From NCBI RefSeq assembly GCF_009807005.1, contig NZ_WUBR01000001.1:558001-622000 (forward strand): DNA of 64,000 nucleotides. Direction: 5' to 3'. The notes under the pieces are model-generated. The model saw only the letters and a program-made list of their open reading frames with translations. It did not search any database and was not told where the DNA came from. Made by a program: the position numbers and the translations under genes. Positions 29,157 to 36,712 of the stretch are shown here, piece after piece (positions within the stretch are counted from its first letter, which is position 1; each line of letters starts with the position of its first letter). The stretch is from Aurantiacibacter rhizosphaerae. Lineage in GTDB: Bacteria; Pseudomonadota; Alphaproteobacteria; Sphingomonadales; Sphingomonadaceae.

Positions 29157-30025
29157 TTCGCCTCTCCCTTGCTCTCGGCGACGAAGCGGCGGATCGCTGC
29201 GGCATCGCGGTAGCCATGAAGCACCGCCCCATCGCGGGCGCGCACGATGACCGGAGTTCCGGCAAACCCGTTGGCCCTCGCGAAAGCTTCGTTGGCATCG
29301 AGCGCCTTGGCGTCCTTGCAGGTCTTGCCGGTCGCCGGAGCCTGGCCGGCATAGGCCGCATGCAGCGCCTTTGCCGGATCCTTGGCGCACAGCACCGCTT
29401 CGGAAATCTTGCGGCTCGCCGCGCCAAAGATCGAGATCGGTCGCTCTTCGACGTGGACCTTGGCCTTGGCGAGCTGCGCGGTCAGGCGTTGGCAGTAGCC
29501 GCACTGGAAATCCGAGAATACGACCAGGCGTTCGCCCTTGGGGTTGCCCCAATGGATCGCGCCGGCAACCGGAAGCGACGAGAGGTCGACATGGCTGGCG
29601 GCCGCCTGCATAGGCGCTTCGTCGCGTCCCGTTGGCGCATCGCTCGCTACGCGTGCCGCACCGGCCGCAAGCAGGTCGGGATTGAGTTCGAGCAGGCGGG
29701 CGGCGGTCACGTCGCGCCGCTCTTCCATGTCGTAGAGACGGCCCACGAAAAGGTAGCGGGCGGTCTCGTCGATGTAGAACAGCGTGTCGCCCGAGACAAC
29801 TTCGCACCAGGGGCCCAGCGTGTCGCAGCTGATCGCATCGATCGGGGTCTTGGGCAGCCGCAGTTTCAGTGCCTGCGCGACATCGCTGGCCATGCCGGCA
29901 GCGTTCGCAGGCATCGCGGTGACGGCAGAGACTCCGAGCGTCAGCACGGCGGCGGCGCTCGAAAGGGCAAGGGCAAGGTGGGCGGCGCGGGCCTTCAGGC
30001 CCGGCCGGTGGTCATTGTAGTTCAT
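29153..30025 (-). CDS. dsbC: DsbC-like thiol:disulfide isomerase of the transfer operon
   Basis: The 290-residue exported protein has a long, hydrophobic signal segment (about residues 16-43), a DsbC-type dimerisation region, and a thioredoxin domain with FSDFQCGYCQRL (active site C175-G-Y-C178). It would isomerise disulfides in secreted transfer proteins such as TraN, TraU and TraH, taking the place of TrbB in the F plasmid. It is coupled to traB upstream and traV downstream. Confidence 0.92.
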   Translation of the reverse strand: MNYNDHRPGLKARAAHLALALSSAAAVLTLGVSAVTAMPANAAGMASDVAQALKLRLPKTPIDAISCDTLGPWCEVVSGDTLFYIDETARYLFVGRLYDMEERRDVTAARLLELNPDLLAAGAARVASDAPTGRDEAPMQAAASHVDLSSLPVAGAIHWGNPKGERLVVFSDFQCGYCQRLTAQLAKAKVHVEERPISIFGAASRKISEAVLCAKDPAKALHAAYAGQAPATGKTCKDAKALDANEAFARANGFAGTPVIVRARDGAVLHGYRDAAAIRRFVAESKGEAK

Positions 30026-31338
30026 TTGGAAGGGCTCCTGACGTGGACGCCGTCGAGAAAGACGATCTCGACCTCGATGCCGGTCGGCATCTCGACGACG
30101 GGTTGGTATTGTTCGGCGCGTTCGATGAGGTATCGGCTGACGGTGTCGGCGGCTTCGCCGGCACCCTGGCCGAAGCCACCGGCGAGGATGTCGGTCGGCG
30201 ACAGCGCCTCGCGCTGACCGTTGGCGCCGACCTGGCCGGTAAAGATGCCGTTGGCGTTGGCTGAGAATCCCCGGCCGAAGCCGCCCACAATCCCGGCGAG
30301 CAGCGCCTGGCTGACAAGGCTGCCTTCGCGGCTGACCACGCGGCCGCGCACGCCCGACTTTCCGGCAAAGGAGATAAACCCCTTGACCTCGCTCACCGCG
30401 AAGCGCCCACCGGGCTGCGCGCAGGTCATGCGCACCAGCTTGACGTAGACCTTCTCGGCCGAGAGATCGCCGCGCGCCGCGCCATTGACGAGACAGCCGG
30501 TAATGTCGGTGGTGAGGAGCTTGTTGCCGCGCATCACCGAGCGGGCCGGTCCGGTGATCCGGAGCATCACGGGAAGTGGATCGCTCTGGCTCGCAACGCC
30601 GGTCGAGGCATCGACACCCACGATGACCGTTGCCGGTGCGTAGCTGTTGGGCGGCAGGTAATCGCGGCTCGCTTCGAACAGCAAGGCCGGCGCAGTCTCT
30701 GCCGCGCGCGGCTTGCCGTCCTTGCCCGGCTCAGCGCTGAAACTCATCAGGCTGAGCTGTCCGCCCTGCGCTTCCGGCGCTCCTTGCGGTGGCTGGACAG
30801 CCCCGCTCGTTCCCACGCCGGGACCATAGGCCGGTGGTGGTGGCAGCGGCGGCGCGGTTGCAGGCGCCTTCGCGGCTTCGCTGAGCTTTGAACGCAGATT
30901 GGCATTCTCGGTCGAGATCGCGTCGATCGCCGCCTGGCCGTCGGAGCGCATCTGCGCGTTCTCGCTGCGCAGCGCTTCGAGCTCTTGCTCGATTTCGGGG
31001 CGCGGCAGCTGGGCTTGCTGCAGATCCTTGATCGCGCGGCCCTGTGCATCGAGCCGGTTGCCGTAGCTCGCGACGAACTCGCGCTGTGAGAGGTTGCGAT
31101 TGACGAGGCCGCCGGTGTCGATCGTCGCCGCACCATTGGCATCACTGCCGCCCTCGTCGCCATCGCCGCCGAAGATAAACATCCCGCCGCCGATGAGCGC
31201 GATGGCCCCGATCCCGGCGAGCAGCATCTTCTGGCGCTGCGCGATTTGCGAATTGAGGTTGCGTCGACCGCTTTCACGTGCTTCCGGCGAGCCCGGCAGA
31301 GGCCTCTTTACGGCGCCCTTCTGTGTTGCCTCCGCCAT
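30022..31338 (-). CDS. traB: TraB-like (VirB10 family) T4SS core-complex protein
   Basis: TraB spans the envelope and links the inner and outer membrane parts of the secretion channel. The 438-residue product has a cytoplasmic N-terminus, one membrane span (MLLAGIGAIALIGGGMFIFGG), a coiled coil (ALRSENAQMRSDGQAAIDAI), a Pro-rich stretch, and a C-terminal VirB10/TrbI-like beta-barrel domain (for example LLTTDITGCLVNGAARGDLS). Its start shares one base with the traK stop (TGATG). Confidence 0.93.
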   Translation of the reverse strand: MAEATQKGAVKRPLPGSPEARESGRRNLNSQIAQRQKMLLAGIGAIALIGGGMFIFGGDGDEGGSDANGAATIDTGGLVNRNLSQREFVASYGNRLDAQGRAIKDLQQAQLPRPEIEQELEALRSENAQMRSDGQAAIDAISTENANLRSKLSEAAKAPATAPPLPPPPAYGPGVGTSGAVQPPQGAPEAQGGQLSLMSFSAEPGKDGKPRAAETAPALLFEASRDYLPPNSYAPATVIVGVDASTGVASQSDPLPVMLRITGPARSVMRGNKLLTTDITGCLVNGAARGDLSAEKVYVKLVRMTCAQPGGRFAVSEVKGFISFAGKSGVRGRVVSREGSLVSQALLAGIVGGFGRGFSANANGIFTGQVGANGQREALSPTDILAGGFGQGAGEAADTVSRYLIERAEQYQPVVEMPTGIEVEIVFLDGVHVRSPSK

Positions 31339-32153
31339 CAGTCGAGCCCTCCCTTGGCAAAAACAAGGAAGGCACTGGTCGCTTCACCAGGAGCGAGTGC
31401 ATCGCGGCCATAGGCAAAGGCGAGCGCGCCTGCGGGACCCTCCCGCTCGGAGCCAAGCGCAAGGCTCTCCTTGCCGAGATTGCGTACGAGAAAGCGCTGT
31501 CCGGTCAGTTCATCGCCCTGGTATTCGGCGACCAGCTGGACCTCGATGCCGCCGGTGCGGCGCGGAGCCGAAAGTTCGGCGCGGGCAGTGAAGCCGGGCA
31601 AGACGGCATCGCTCGCCATCGCCTCGATCAGGCGGATCGCAGCGTCCTCGGGTCCGGTCTCGGTCTCCCATTCGGTAGCCGCGGCTTTGGCGAGCGCGGG
31701 ATTGGTGATGAAGAGCTGGGTCGCTTCCTCGCCGCCGAGACGGCAGGCGAACTTGTAGACGTAGCCCGCCTTGCTGGTTGCAAAGAAGCTGACCCGGGCA
31801 GCGGCAAATTGCGGGGGCACGGAGATATAGATGTCTCCGCGCACCGGCTCATGCGTCACCTGGAAGTCGTTGTAGGGAAAGCCGCTGGCGATCTTCGAGA
31901 CATTGGCAAAGCCGTCATCGATGAGCGCGATCCGGGTGAGTTCGCCGCGGGCGAGCTCGCAGTCGATCGTCGCATTGTCGGCCGCTTCGACGAACTGGTC
32001 GGCATGCGCCGGGACCGGCGCTAGCGCGAAGGCAAGCACGGCCAGACCGGTCAGCTTGAGCCCGGGATCGGGGCGCCTTGTTGCGCCGATTGCGAAACAG
32101 GCAAGGCCGGTTCCGGCAAGCGCAGCAGCGAGGGGAGATGGGAGAAGGCTCAT
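31338..32153 (-). CDS. traK: TraK-like (VirB9 analogue) T4SS core protein
   Basis: The 271-residue product is somewhat longer than F TraK (242) because of an extra hydrophobic N-terminal stretch before a second signal-like segment (LTGLAVLAFALAPVPAHA). A later start is therefore possible, though the ATG at 32153 overlaps the traE stop as is usual here. The mature part shows typical secretin-like TraK features (DNATIDCELARGELTRIAL and NDFQVTHEPVRGDIYISV). Confidence 0.88.
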   Translation of the reverse strand: MSLLPSPLAAALAGTGLACFAIGATRRPDPGLKLTGLAVLAFALAPVPAHADQFVEAADNATIDCELARGELTRIALIDDGFANVSKIASGFPYNDFQVTHEPVRGDIYISVPPQFAAARVSFFATSKAGYVYKFACRLGGEEATQLFITNPALAKAAATEWETETGPEDAAIRLIEAMASDAVLPGFTARAELSAPRRTGGIEVQLVAEYQGDELTGQRFLVRNLGKESLALGSEREGPAGALAFAYGRDALAPGEATSAFLVFAKGGLD

Positions 32154-32719
32154 TGGCCGGGTTCCTCCTTGTCGGTGGGAAGTTGTTCGAAGCCGGCGAG
32201 CGCGAGGCTGAGACCACGCTTCGACCAGCGGAAACGGAAGGAGCGGCGCTGGCTCGCGATCACCTGCGCGCCGACAAAGGTCTTGAGCGTCCCGGTAACG
32301 GTCGAGGTCAGAGCCTTGGGATCGACATGGATTTCCGCGATCACGAAGGCCTGGCTGATGTCCGAGCCGCGCTGTTCCTCGACGATTCTGACGAGCTCGG
32401 CCTTGAGGCGGCCGTGCGCTGAGGGATCGGCGAGCTTCAGGATGTTCGCCATCCAGTAGTCGAGGCTTTCGGGTGCCCGGTTAAGGAGCATCAGCGCCGT
32501 GTCGCGGGTGACGAGCTCGAGATAGGGCGCATCGATCGCGCCGCTCGAGACGGTGATCCGCTCGGCGGTGATCGGGACCAGCACCACTTGCTCGTCGCGG
32601 GTGACCGCGGCGCCGAGGCTGACCAGCGTGGTCAGGCCAAGGACACCTGCCAGCACGGCAAAGCGGTTGCGTTGCCGGAGGTAGGTCTGTGCCTGTTCGT
32701 GCGCGAATTCTGCTCGCAT
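32150..32719 (-). CDS. traE: TraE-like (VirB5/8-class) conjugal transfer protein
   Basis: The 189-residue protein has one N-terminal membrane span (RFAVLAGVLGLTTLVSLGAAV) and a periplasmic domain matching TraE (PYLELVTRDTALMLLNRAPE), the same size as F TraE (188). It is an inner-membrane component of the pilus assembly platform. It lies 12 bases after traL and overlaps traK by ATGA. Confidence 0.92.
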   Translation of the reverse strand: MRAEFAHEQAQTYLRQRNRFAVLAGVLGLTTLVSLGAAVTRDEQVVLVPITAERITVSSGAIDAPYLELVTRDTALMLLNRAPESLDYWMANILKLADPSAHGRLKAELVRIVEEQRGSDISQAFVIAEIHVDPKALTSTVTGTLKTFVGAQVIASQRRSFRFRWSKRGLSLALAGFEQLPTDKEEPGQ

Positions 32720-32731
32720 GGGTCGCCTCCC

Positions 32732-33019
32732 TCAGCCCGCCAACAGGCGGCAGTGGGAGGGCGGCGTGGCTTTCAGCCCGAGAAAGCTCCCGGGCAGGTA
32801 CCAGTACGCAGCATGCACCAGTGCCGAACCGGCGCCGCGTGCCTTTGCCTTCCGCAAGGCAAGCCAGGCCCCGGCGGCCAGGCCGATACCGATGAAGATA
32901 TGCTGCGAGAGAATGCCCCAGGCGAAGGGAATGAGAATCCCTGCAAACTCGTCGATGGTCCAGAAGCCGATGAGCTCCGGGTCGTCGAGCCGCCGTGGAA
33001 CGAGGTACCTGTCGGCCAT
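32732..33019 (-). CDS. traL: TraL-like (VirB3 family) pilus assembly protein
   Basis: This 95-residue inner-membrane protein has the TraL opening RYLVPRRLDDPELIGFW and two adjacent hydrophobic segments, in line with F TraL (91). It is the second gene of the operon, 31 bases after the pilin gene, with a 9-bp inverted repeat around the junction. Confidence 0.92.
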   Translation of the reverse strand: MADRYLVPRRLDDPELIGFWTIDEFAGILIPFAWGILSQHIFIGIGLAAGAWLALRKAKARGAGSALVHAAYWYLPGSFLGLKATPPSHCRLLAG

Positions 33020-33030
33020 GCCGCCCTCCT

Positions 33031-33071
33031 GTCGTGACCGGATCCGCTGATCAGATGACCGCGGTCACGAC
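33031..33071. repeat. Inverted repeat at the end of the pilin gene
   Basis: GTCGTGACC (33031-33039) and GGTCACGAC (33063-33071) are perfect 9-bp arms separated by 23 bases. The pilin stop codon (33051-33053) lies in the loop. It could form an mRNA hairpin that stabilises the pilin message or lowers read-through into traL. No T-run follows, so it is not a classic terminator. Confidence 0.5.
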
Positions 33072-33383
33072 CGAGGTGACGATCGGCACGCCGGTGCCGA
33101 CACCGATCCCGACGCCGACCGGCACCGCGACCTGGCCGAGCGAGAAGCGCCCGGAGGCGAGACCGATCAGACCGCCCGCAAGGCTGAGCACGGTGATGAT
33201 CTTGCCGCCCGAGCCTTCGAGGAAGTCGGTGAACTTGGTCAGCGCGGGGTCGAAGGTGGTGTCGGCGCCGGCAAAGGCTGCACCGGCGCAGGCCAGCGCC
33301 ACGCAGGCGGGAAGAATGTAGTCGCGGCCACGGGCACGGTTGAGCGTGCGCTGCTGGGCCGGAAGGGCAGTCTTGGTGGTCAT
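33051..33383 (-). CDS. traA: TraA-like F-type pilin precursor
   Basis: The 110-residue precursor has a long leader ending in ALACAGAAFA (cleavage after about residue 38), leaving a mature subunit of about 70 residues, like F pilin. The mature part has two hydrophobic helices (IITVLSLAGGLIGLASG and VPVGVGIGVGTGVPIVTSVVTAVI) around a short basic loop. It is the first gene of the operon, as expected for TraA. The S26 peptidase in the same operon may mature it. Confidence 0.9.
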   Translation of the reverse strand: MTTKTALPAQQRTLNRARGRDYILPACVALACAGAAFAGADTTFDPALTKFTDFLEGSGGKIITVLSLAGGLIGLASGRFSLGQVAVPVGVGIGVGTGVPIVTSVVTAVI

Positions 33384-33751
33384 GGATGGAACCTTTCGAG
33401 GAATTGAACATCAGCCAGCGATGCGTTCGCTGTATGTTCTTTCCTCTCTCCGGAGCCGGGCTGTAGGAAATCGGGAACTGGATTTTGGGGCTGACGACCA
33501 AGCAAAAAGCGACATTGGAAGGTGCGGTGGACGGGATTCGCGCAGGCTGATCGCGGATCAGCGCCGACTGTGCCGGATTCTGAGTAAAACGAGCCGCGCT
33601 ATGCGCGAACGCGACCGGAATTCGCGCGAATCGTCGAAGGAAGGTGATCCGTTCCTTCCTCTAAGTTCTCTAATTGTTCTTTTCGTTTTCCTACAGGCTT
33701 CCTTCGCGGTTAGCCGGTGAGTCGACCACCTCTGGAGAAAAGGATTCGTCG
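33384..33751. promoter_or_regulatory. Divergent control region between traA and the HTH regulator
   Basis: These 368 bases hold no gene. Three dyads are seen: GCTGATC-GCG-GATCAGC at 33546-33562, the perfect 12-mer ATTCGCGCGAAT at 33620-33631, and AGGAAGG/CCTTCCT arms at 33638-33660. A T-rich stretch follows at 33661-33690. The transfer operon promoter should lie on the left (minus strand) and the regulator promoter on the right. The first two dyads are good operator candidates for the HTH or AlpA-like proteins. I could not assign -10/-35 boxes with confidence. Confidence 0.5.
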
Positions 33752-34243
33752 ATGCCCAACATGACGCTCTTTGCCGAACAACAGGTTCGCGCCGACCTCG
33801 CGCGGCTGCTTTTGGCCGCTGTCGAAGGCAGCGGTCGTGCACGCTGCGATATCGCGCGCGATGCGCAGATACATAAGGATGCCCTGCGCCGCGTCCTTGT
33901 CGGCGAACGCTCGGCCAGCCTCGGTGAAGCCTTGCGTATTCTCGCCGCGAGCGGTGTCGCGCCGCATGCGCACCTGCTTCTGTTTCTCGTCAGTAGCGGC
34001 GATCACGCGATCGCTTGGCTGCAATCGGACCTCGCGCAATTCTTCGAGGACTTTTCCGGCGAACTGCCCTCGGCGCTCGAGCGTGTCCTTGGCAACCAGG
34101 TTCATGACGTGAAGCCGCGCTGGGCAAAGGGCACGGCGCATCGCGTCGCCCGCCTGCTTTCCGATCACATCGATGAGCTCGAACGCAAGGACGCGCTGCT
34201 TGGCGATGTCTTCGCCGGTGCCGAAGGAGGCCATCGTGGGTGA
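33752..34243 (+). CDS. Helix-turn-helix regulator next to the transfer operon
   Basis: The 163-residue protein has an N-terminal HTH-like segment (CDIARDAQIHKDALRRVLVGERSASLGEALRIL) that looks XRE-like, and a C-terminal helical region ending in a charged tail. The ATG at 33752 is preceded by a good GGAGAAAAGG ribosome site. It is divergent from traA across a dyad-rich gap, so control of transfer genes is the natural guess. I do not recognise a named family. Confidence 0.7.
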   Translation: MPNMTLFAEQQVRADLARLLLAAVEGSGRARCDIARDAQIHKDALRRVLVGERSASLGEALRILAASGVAPHAHLLLFLVSSGDHAIAWLQSDLAQFFEDFSGELPSALERVLGNQVHDVKPRWAKGTAHRVARLLSDHIDELERKDALLGDVFAGAEGGHRG

Positions 34244-34451
34244 AGAGATCGACAAAGGAGCGACCGAAACCCGCCGGGTTACACGGCTCATTCGCTTGCC
34301 CGAAGTACAGCATCGTGTCGGGCTCGGCCGTTCGACGATCTATCGCTGGATGGCCGAGGGCAAGTTTCCGAAGCCGGTGCAACTCGGTGGTTATGCGGTC
34401 GCATGGGCGGAAGACGAGGTACAGGCCTGGATAGCGACGCGGCTGAAATGA
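34236..34451 (+). CDS. AlpA-family (MerR-like winged helix) regulator
   Basis: The 71-residue protein is a classic AlpA-type DNA-binding domain: RLPEVQHRVGLGRSTIYRWM, then EGKFPKPVQLGGYAVAWAEDEVQAWI. The start is a GTG at 34236, chosen because AAGGAGG sits 5-6 bases upstream; it overlaps the end of the HTH gene. AlpA-like proteins regulate excision or other functions of mobile elements. Confidence 0.85.
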   Translation: MGEEIDKGATETRRVTRLIRLPEVQHRVGLGRSTIYRWMAEGKFPKPVQLGGYAVAWAEDEVQAWIATRLK

Positions 34452-34753
34452 AGGCGAACAGTCCATTCATGGACGATCTGGATCTGAATCTCGGAATTGC
34501 AGAAGCGGACAGGGCTTGGGGTCCTGCGCAGGAATCTTCGCAGACGGATCGAGACCCGGATAATCCTTATCGAAGCCGACCCCATGTCTTCGCGTGGATT
34601 AGGGCAAGGGATCCTGTCCGGACCACCATGGTTGCAGGCAGTTATCGCAACAGGCGCCGTCACATCACAATCGTCTTAAGCTCGATGCTTGCTTGCTACT
34701 GGCTTGCGGGGAAGCTGGCCTGTCCGGAGCGCACGTTCAACTATGGATCGTAG
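34448..34753 (+). CDS. Hypothetical protein, possibly truncated at the metal-island junction
   Basis: A 101-codon frame starts with an ATGA overlap on the AlpA-like gene, which favours real translation. The product is polar and acidic (MDDLDLNLGIAEADRAWG, then ESSQTDRDPDNPYRSRP) with a possible short membrane segment near the end. Its last 13 bases run into the convergent P-type ATPase gene, at the border between the transfer region and the metal island, so the original C-terminus may have been replaced. No family recognised. Confidence 0.4.
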   Translation: MKANSPFMDDLDLNLGIAEADRAWGPAQESSQTDRDPDNPYRSRPHVFAWIRARDPVRTTMVAGSYRNRRRHITIVLSSMLACYWLAGKLACPERTFNYGS

Positions 34754-36708
34754 CGAAGAAGTCGCAACGCATTGAACACGACGAGAAGCGTCGATCCTTC
34801 ATGCATTACGACAGCGGGCCCGATCCCAAGGCCGAATATGGTCGCGGGAACCAGCAGAGCGACCACGCCGAGGCTGACATAGACGTTCTGGCGGATGATG
34901 CTGCGCGATTTGCGAGACAGGCCGACAGCAAAGGGCAGATGGCGCAGATCATCCGCCATCAAAGCGACGTCCGCCGTTTCAAGCGCGACGTCGGATCCGG
35001 CGGCGCCCATGGCGATGCCGACTGTGGCGCGCGCCATGGCGGGCGCATCATTCACTCCGTCGCCGACCATGGCGACCTTTGCTTCCCGGCTGAGCGCCTC
35101 GATAGTCGCGACCTTGTCTTCGGGCATGAGGTCGCCGCGCGCCTCGTCCAGCCCCACCTCGGCGGCGATAGCCTCGGCAACCTTGGCGTGATCGCCCGAG
35201 ATCATGAGCATCCGTTCAATGCCAAGCTTGCGCAGTTCCTTCAGCGTCTCCTGCGCGCCGTCGCGCGGCGTATCCATCATCCCGATTACGCCGAGATCGC
35301 GTCCGCCGTAGCGCACGGCCATCGTCGTGCGCCCCTCATCGCGCAGCTTCTCGATGGCGTCGGCTGACGGTGTGCCGAGTGGTTCGAGCCCATCCGCGCC
35401 GAACATCTCCGCCTTTCCGATCCATGCCGTCTTACCTTCGAGCATGGCTTTCACGCCGCGTCCGGTCAGGCTTTCCAGGCCCTCGGCTTTCCGATCCGCT
35501 GGTACGTCCAGACGCGCCTTGCCATCCCTAACGACCGCTTGCGCCAGCGGATGGTCGCTCAGCGCCTCGACCGCCACGGCGACTTGCAGCAACTCACGTT
35601 CATCAATGCCCGGGGCCGGGATCACATCGATTATCCGCGGCTCACCTTCGGTGAGCGTGCCGGTCTTGTCGAAGGCGATGGCCTTCAGCGTGCCGAGATC
35701 TTCCAGCGCTGCACCGCCTTTCACCAGCACGCCGCCACGTGCCGCGCGGGCAACGCCGGACAGCACGGCACTGGGCGTGGCGATTGCCAGGGCACAGGGA
35801 CTGGCCGCGACCAGCACGGCCATGGCACGATAGAAACTCTCGCTGAAAGGCTCGTCAATCACCAGCGGCGCACAGAGCAACAGCGCGGCCAGCAGTAGCA
35901 CGAGAGGGACAAATATGCGTTCGAATTTGTCGGTCATCCGCTGGGTGGGCGAGCGTTCGGTTTCCGCTGCAGCCACCAGCGCGGCAACCTTGCTGAGCGT
36001 GCTTTCGTTCGATTTACGCGTTACCTCGATTTCCAGCGCGCCGCTGCCATTGATGGTCCCGGCAAAGGCGCGCGAGACGGCATCGACGGCGCCGGCAGCC
36101 GTGCGCGCTGCGGCACGATCCTCAACCGGACGTTTGTCGACCGGAATGCTCTCGCCGGTCACGGGTGCCTGATTGATGGCAGACTGACCCTTGATGATGA
36201 AACCATCGGCAGGCAGGCGCTCGTTGGGACGGACCAGCACGACGTCGCCGACGACAAGTTCCTCGACTGCGACATCGACCGGCGATCCGTCGCGCAGCAC
36301 GGTCGCGCGTTCGGGTGCAAGTTCGGCCAGCGCGTCGATCGCGCGCTTCGCGCGGCCCATGGCGAAACTTTCCAGCGCATGACCCAGGCTGAACAGGAAC
36401 AGCAGCAGTGCGCCTTCCGCGAACTCGCCCAGGATCGCCGCCCCCGCCGCCGCGACGAGCATGAGCGAATCAATCTTGAACTGGCGTGCCAGCGCATTCT
36501 CGACTGCTTCGCGAAGCGTGAATAGTCCGCCGAAAAAGTAGGCGGCGACATACCCTGCCAGAGGCACCCAGTGCGGCGCGGTGGGCACCAGCTTCTCTAC
36601 CGCAAACCCCACCGCCAGCGTGATGCCGGAAAGGAGTGCGAAGGCCAGTTCTACGGGGAGGCCGAAAAGCTTGGCAACCCCATGCGCGTGATCGTGATTG
36701 TCAGCCAT
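34741..36708 (-). CDS. PIB-4-type heavy-metal P-type ATPase (Zn/Co/Cd class)
   Basis: The 655-residue efflux ATPase has phosphorylation motif DKTGTLTEG, hinge MVGDGVNDAPA, and the membrane metal motif SPC (VAASPCALAIATPSA) rather than CPC, plus MHEGSTLLVVFNALRLL in the last span. SPC with HEGST is the signature of the PIB-4 subgroup (CoaT/CzcP-like). There is no N-terminal metal-binding domain, only a short His-rich start (NHDHAHG). It follows czcA by 4 bases, so it is the last gene of the czc operon and would move metal from cytoplasm to periplasm for CzcCBA to expel. Confidence 0.9.
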   Translation of the reverse strand: MADNHDHAHGVAKLFGLPVELAFALLSGITLAVGFAVEKLVPTAPHWVPLAGYVAAYFFGGLFTLREAVENALARQFKIDSLMLVAAAGAAILGEFAEGALLLFLFSLGHALESFAMGRAKRAIDALAELAPERATVLRDGSPVDVAVEELVVGDVVLVRPNERLPADGFIIKGQSAINQAPVTGESIPVDKRPVEDRAAARTAAGAVDAVSRAFAGTINGSGALEIEVTRKSNESTLSKVAALVAAAETERSPTQRMTDKFERIFVPLVLLLAALLLCAPLVIDEPFSESFYRAMAVLVAASPCALAIATPSAVLSGVARAARGGVLVKGGAALEDLGTLKAIAFDKTGTLTEGEPRIIDVIPAPGIDERELLQVAVAVEALSDHPLAQAVVRDGKARLDVPADRKAEGLESLTGRGVKAMLEGKTAWIGKAEMFGADGLEPLGTPSADAIEKLRDEGRTTMAVRYGGRDLGVIGMMDTPRDGAQETLKELRKLGIERMLMISGDHAKVAEAIAAEVGLDEARGDLMPEDKVATIEALSREAKVAMVGDGVNDAPAMARATVGIAMGAAGSDVALETADVALMADDLRHLPFAVGLSRKSRSIIRQNVYVSLGVVALLVPATIFGLGIGPAVVMHEGSTLLVVFNALRLLRYDP

Positions 36709-36712
36709 ATAT

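Noticed and set aside
33638-33690. Rho-independent terminator at AGGAAGG/CCTTCCT with T-rich tail
   Set aside because: The stem is only 7 bp with a 9-base loop, and the T residues are scattered. It sits upstream of a gene, not after one, so it is listed only as a dyad in the control region.
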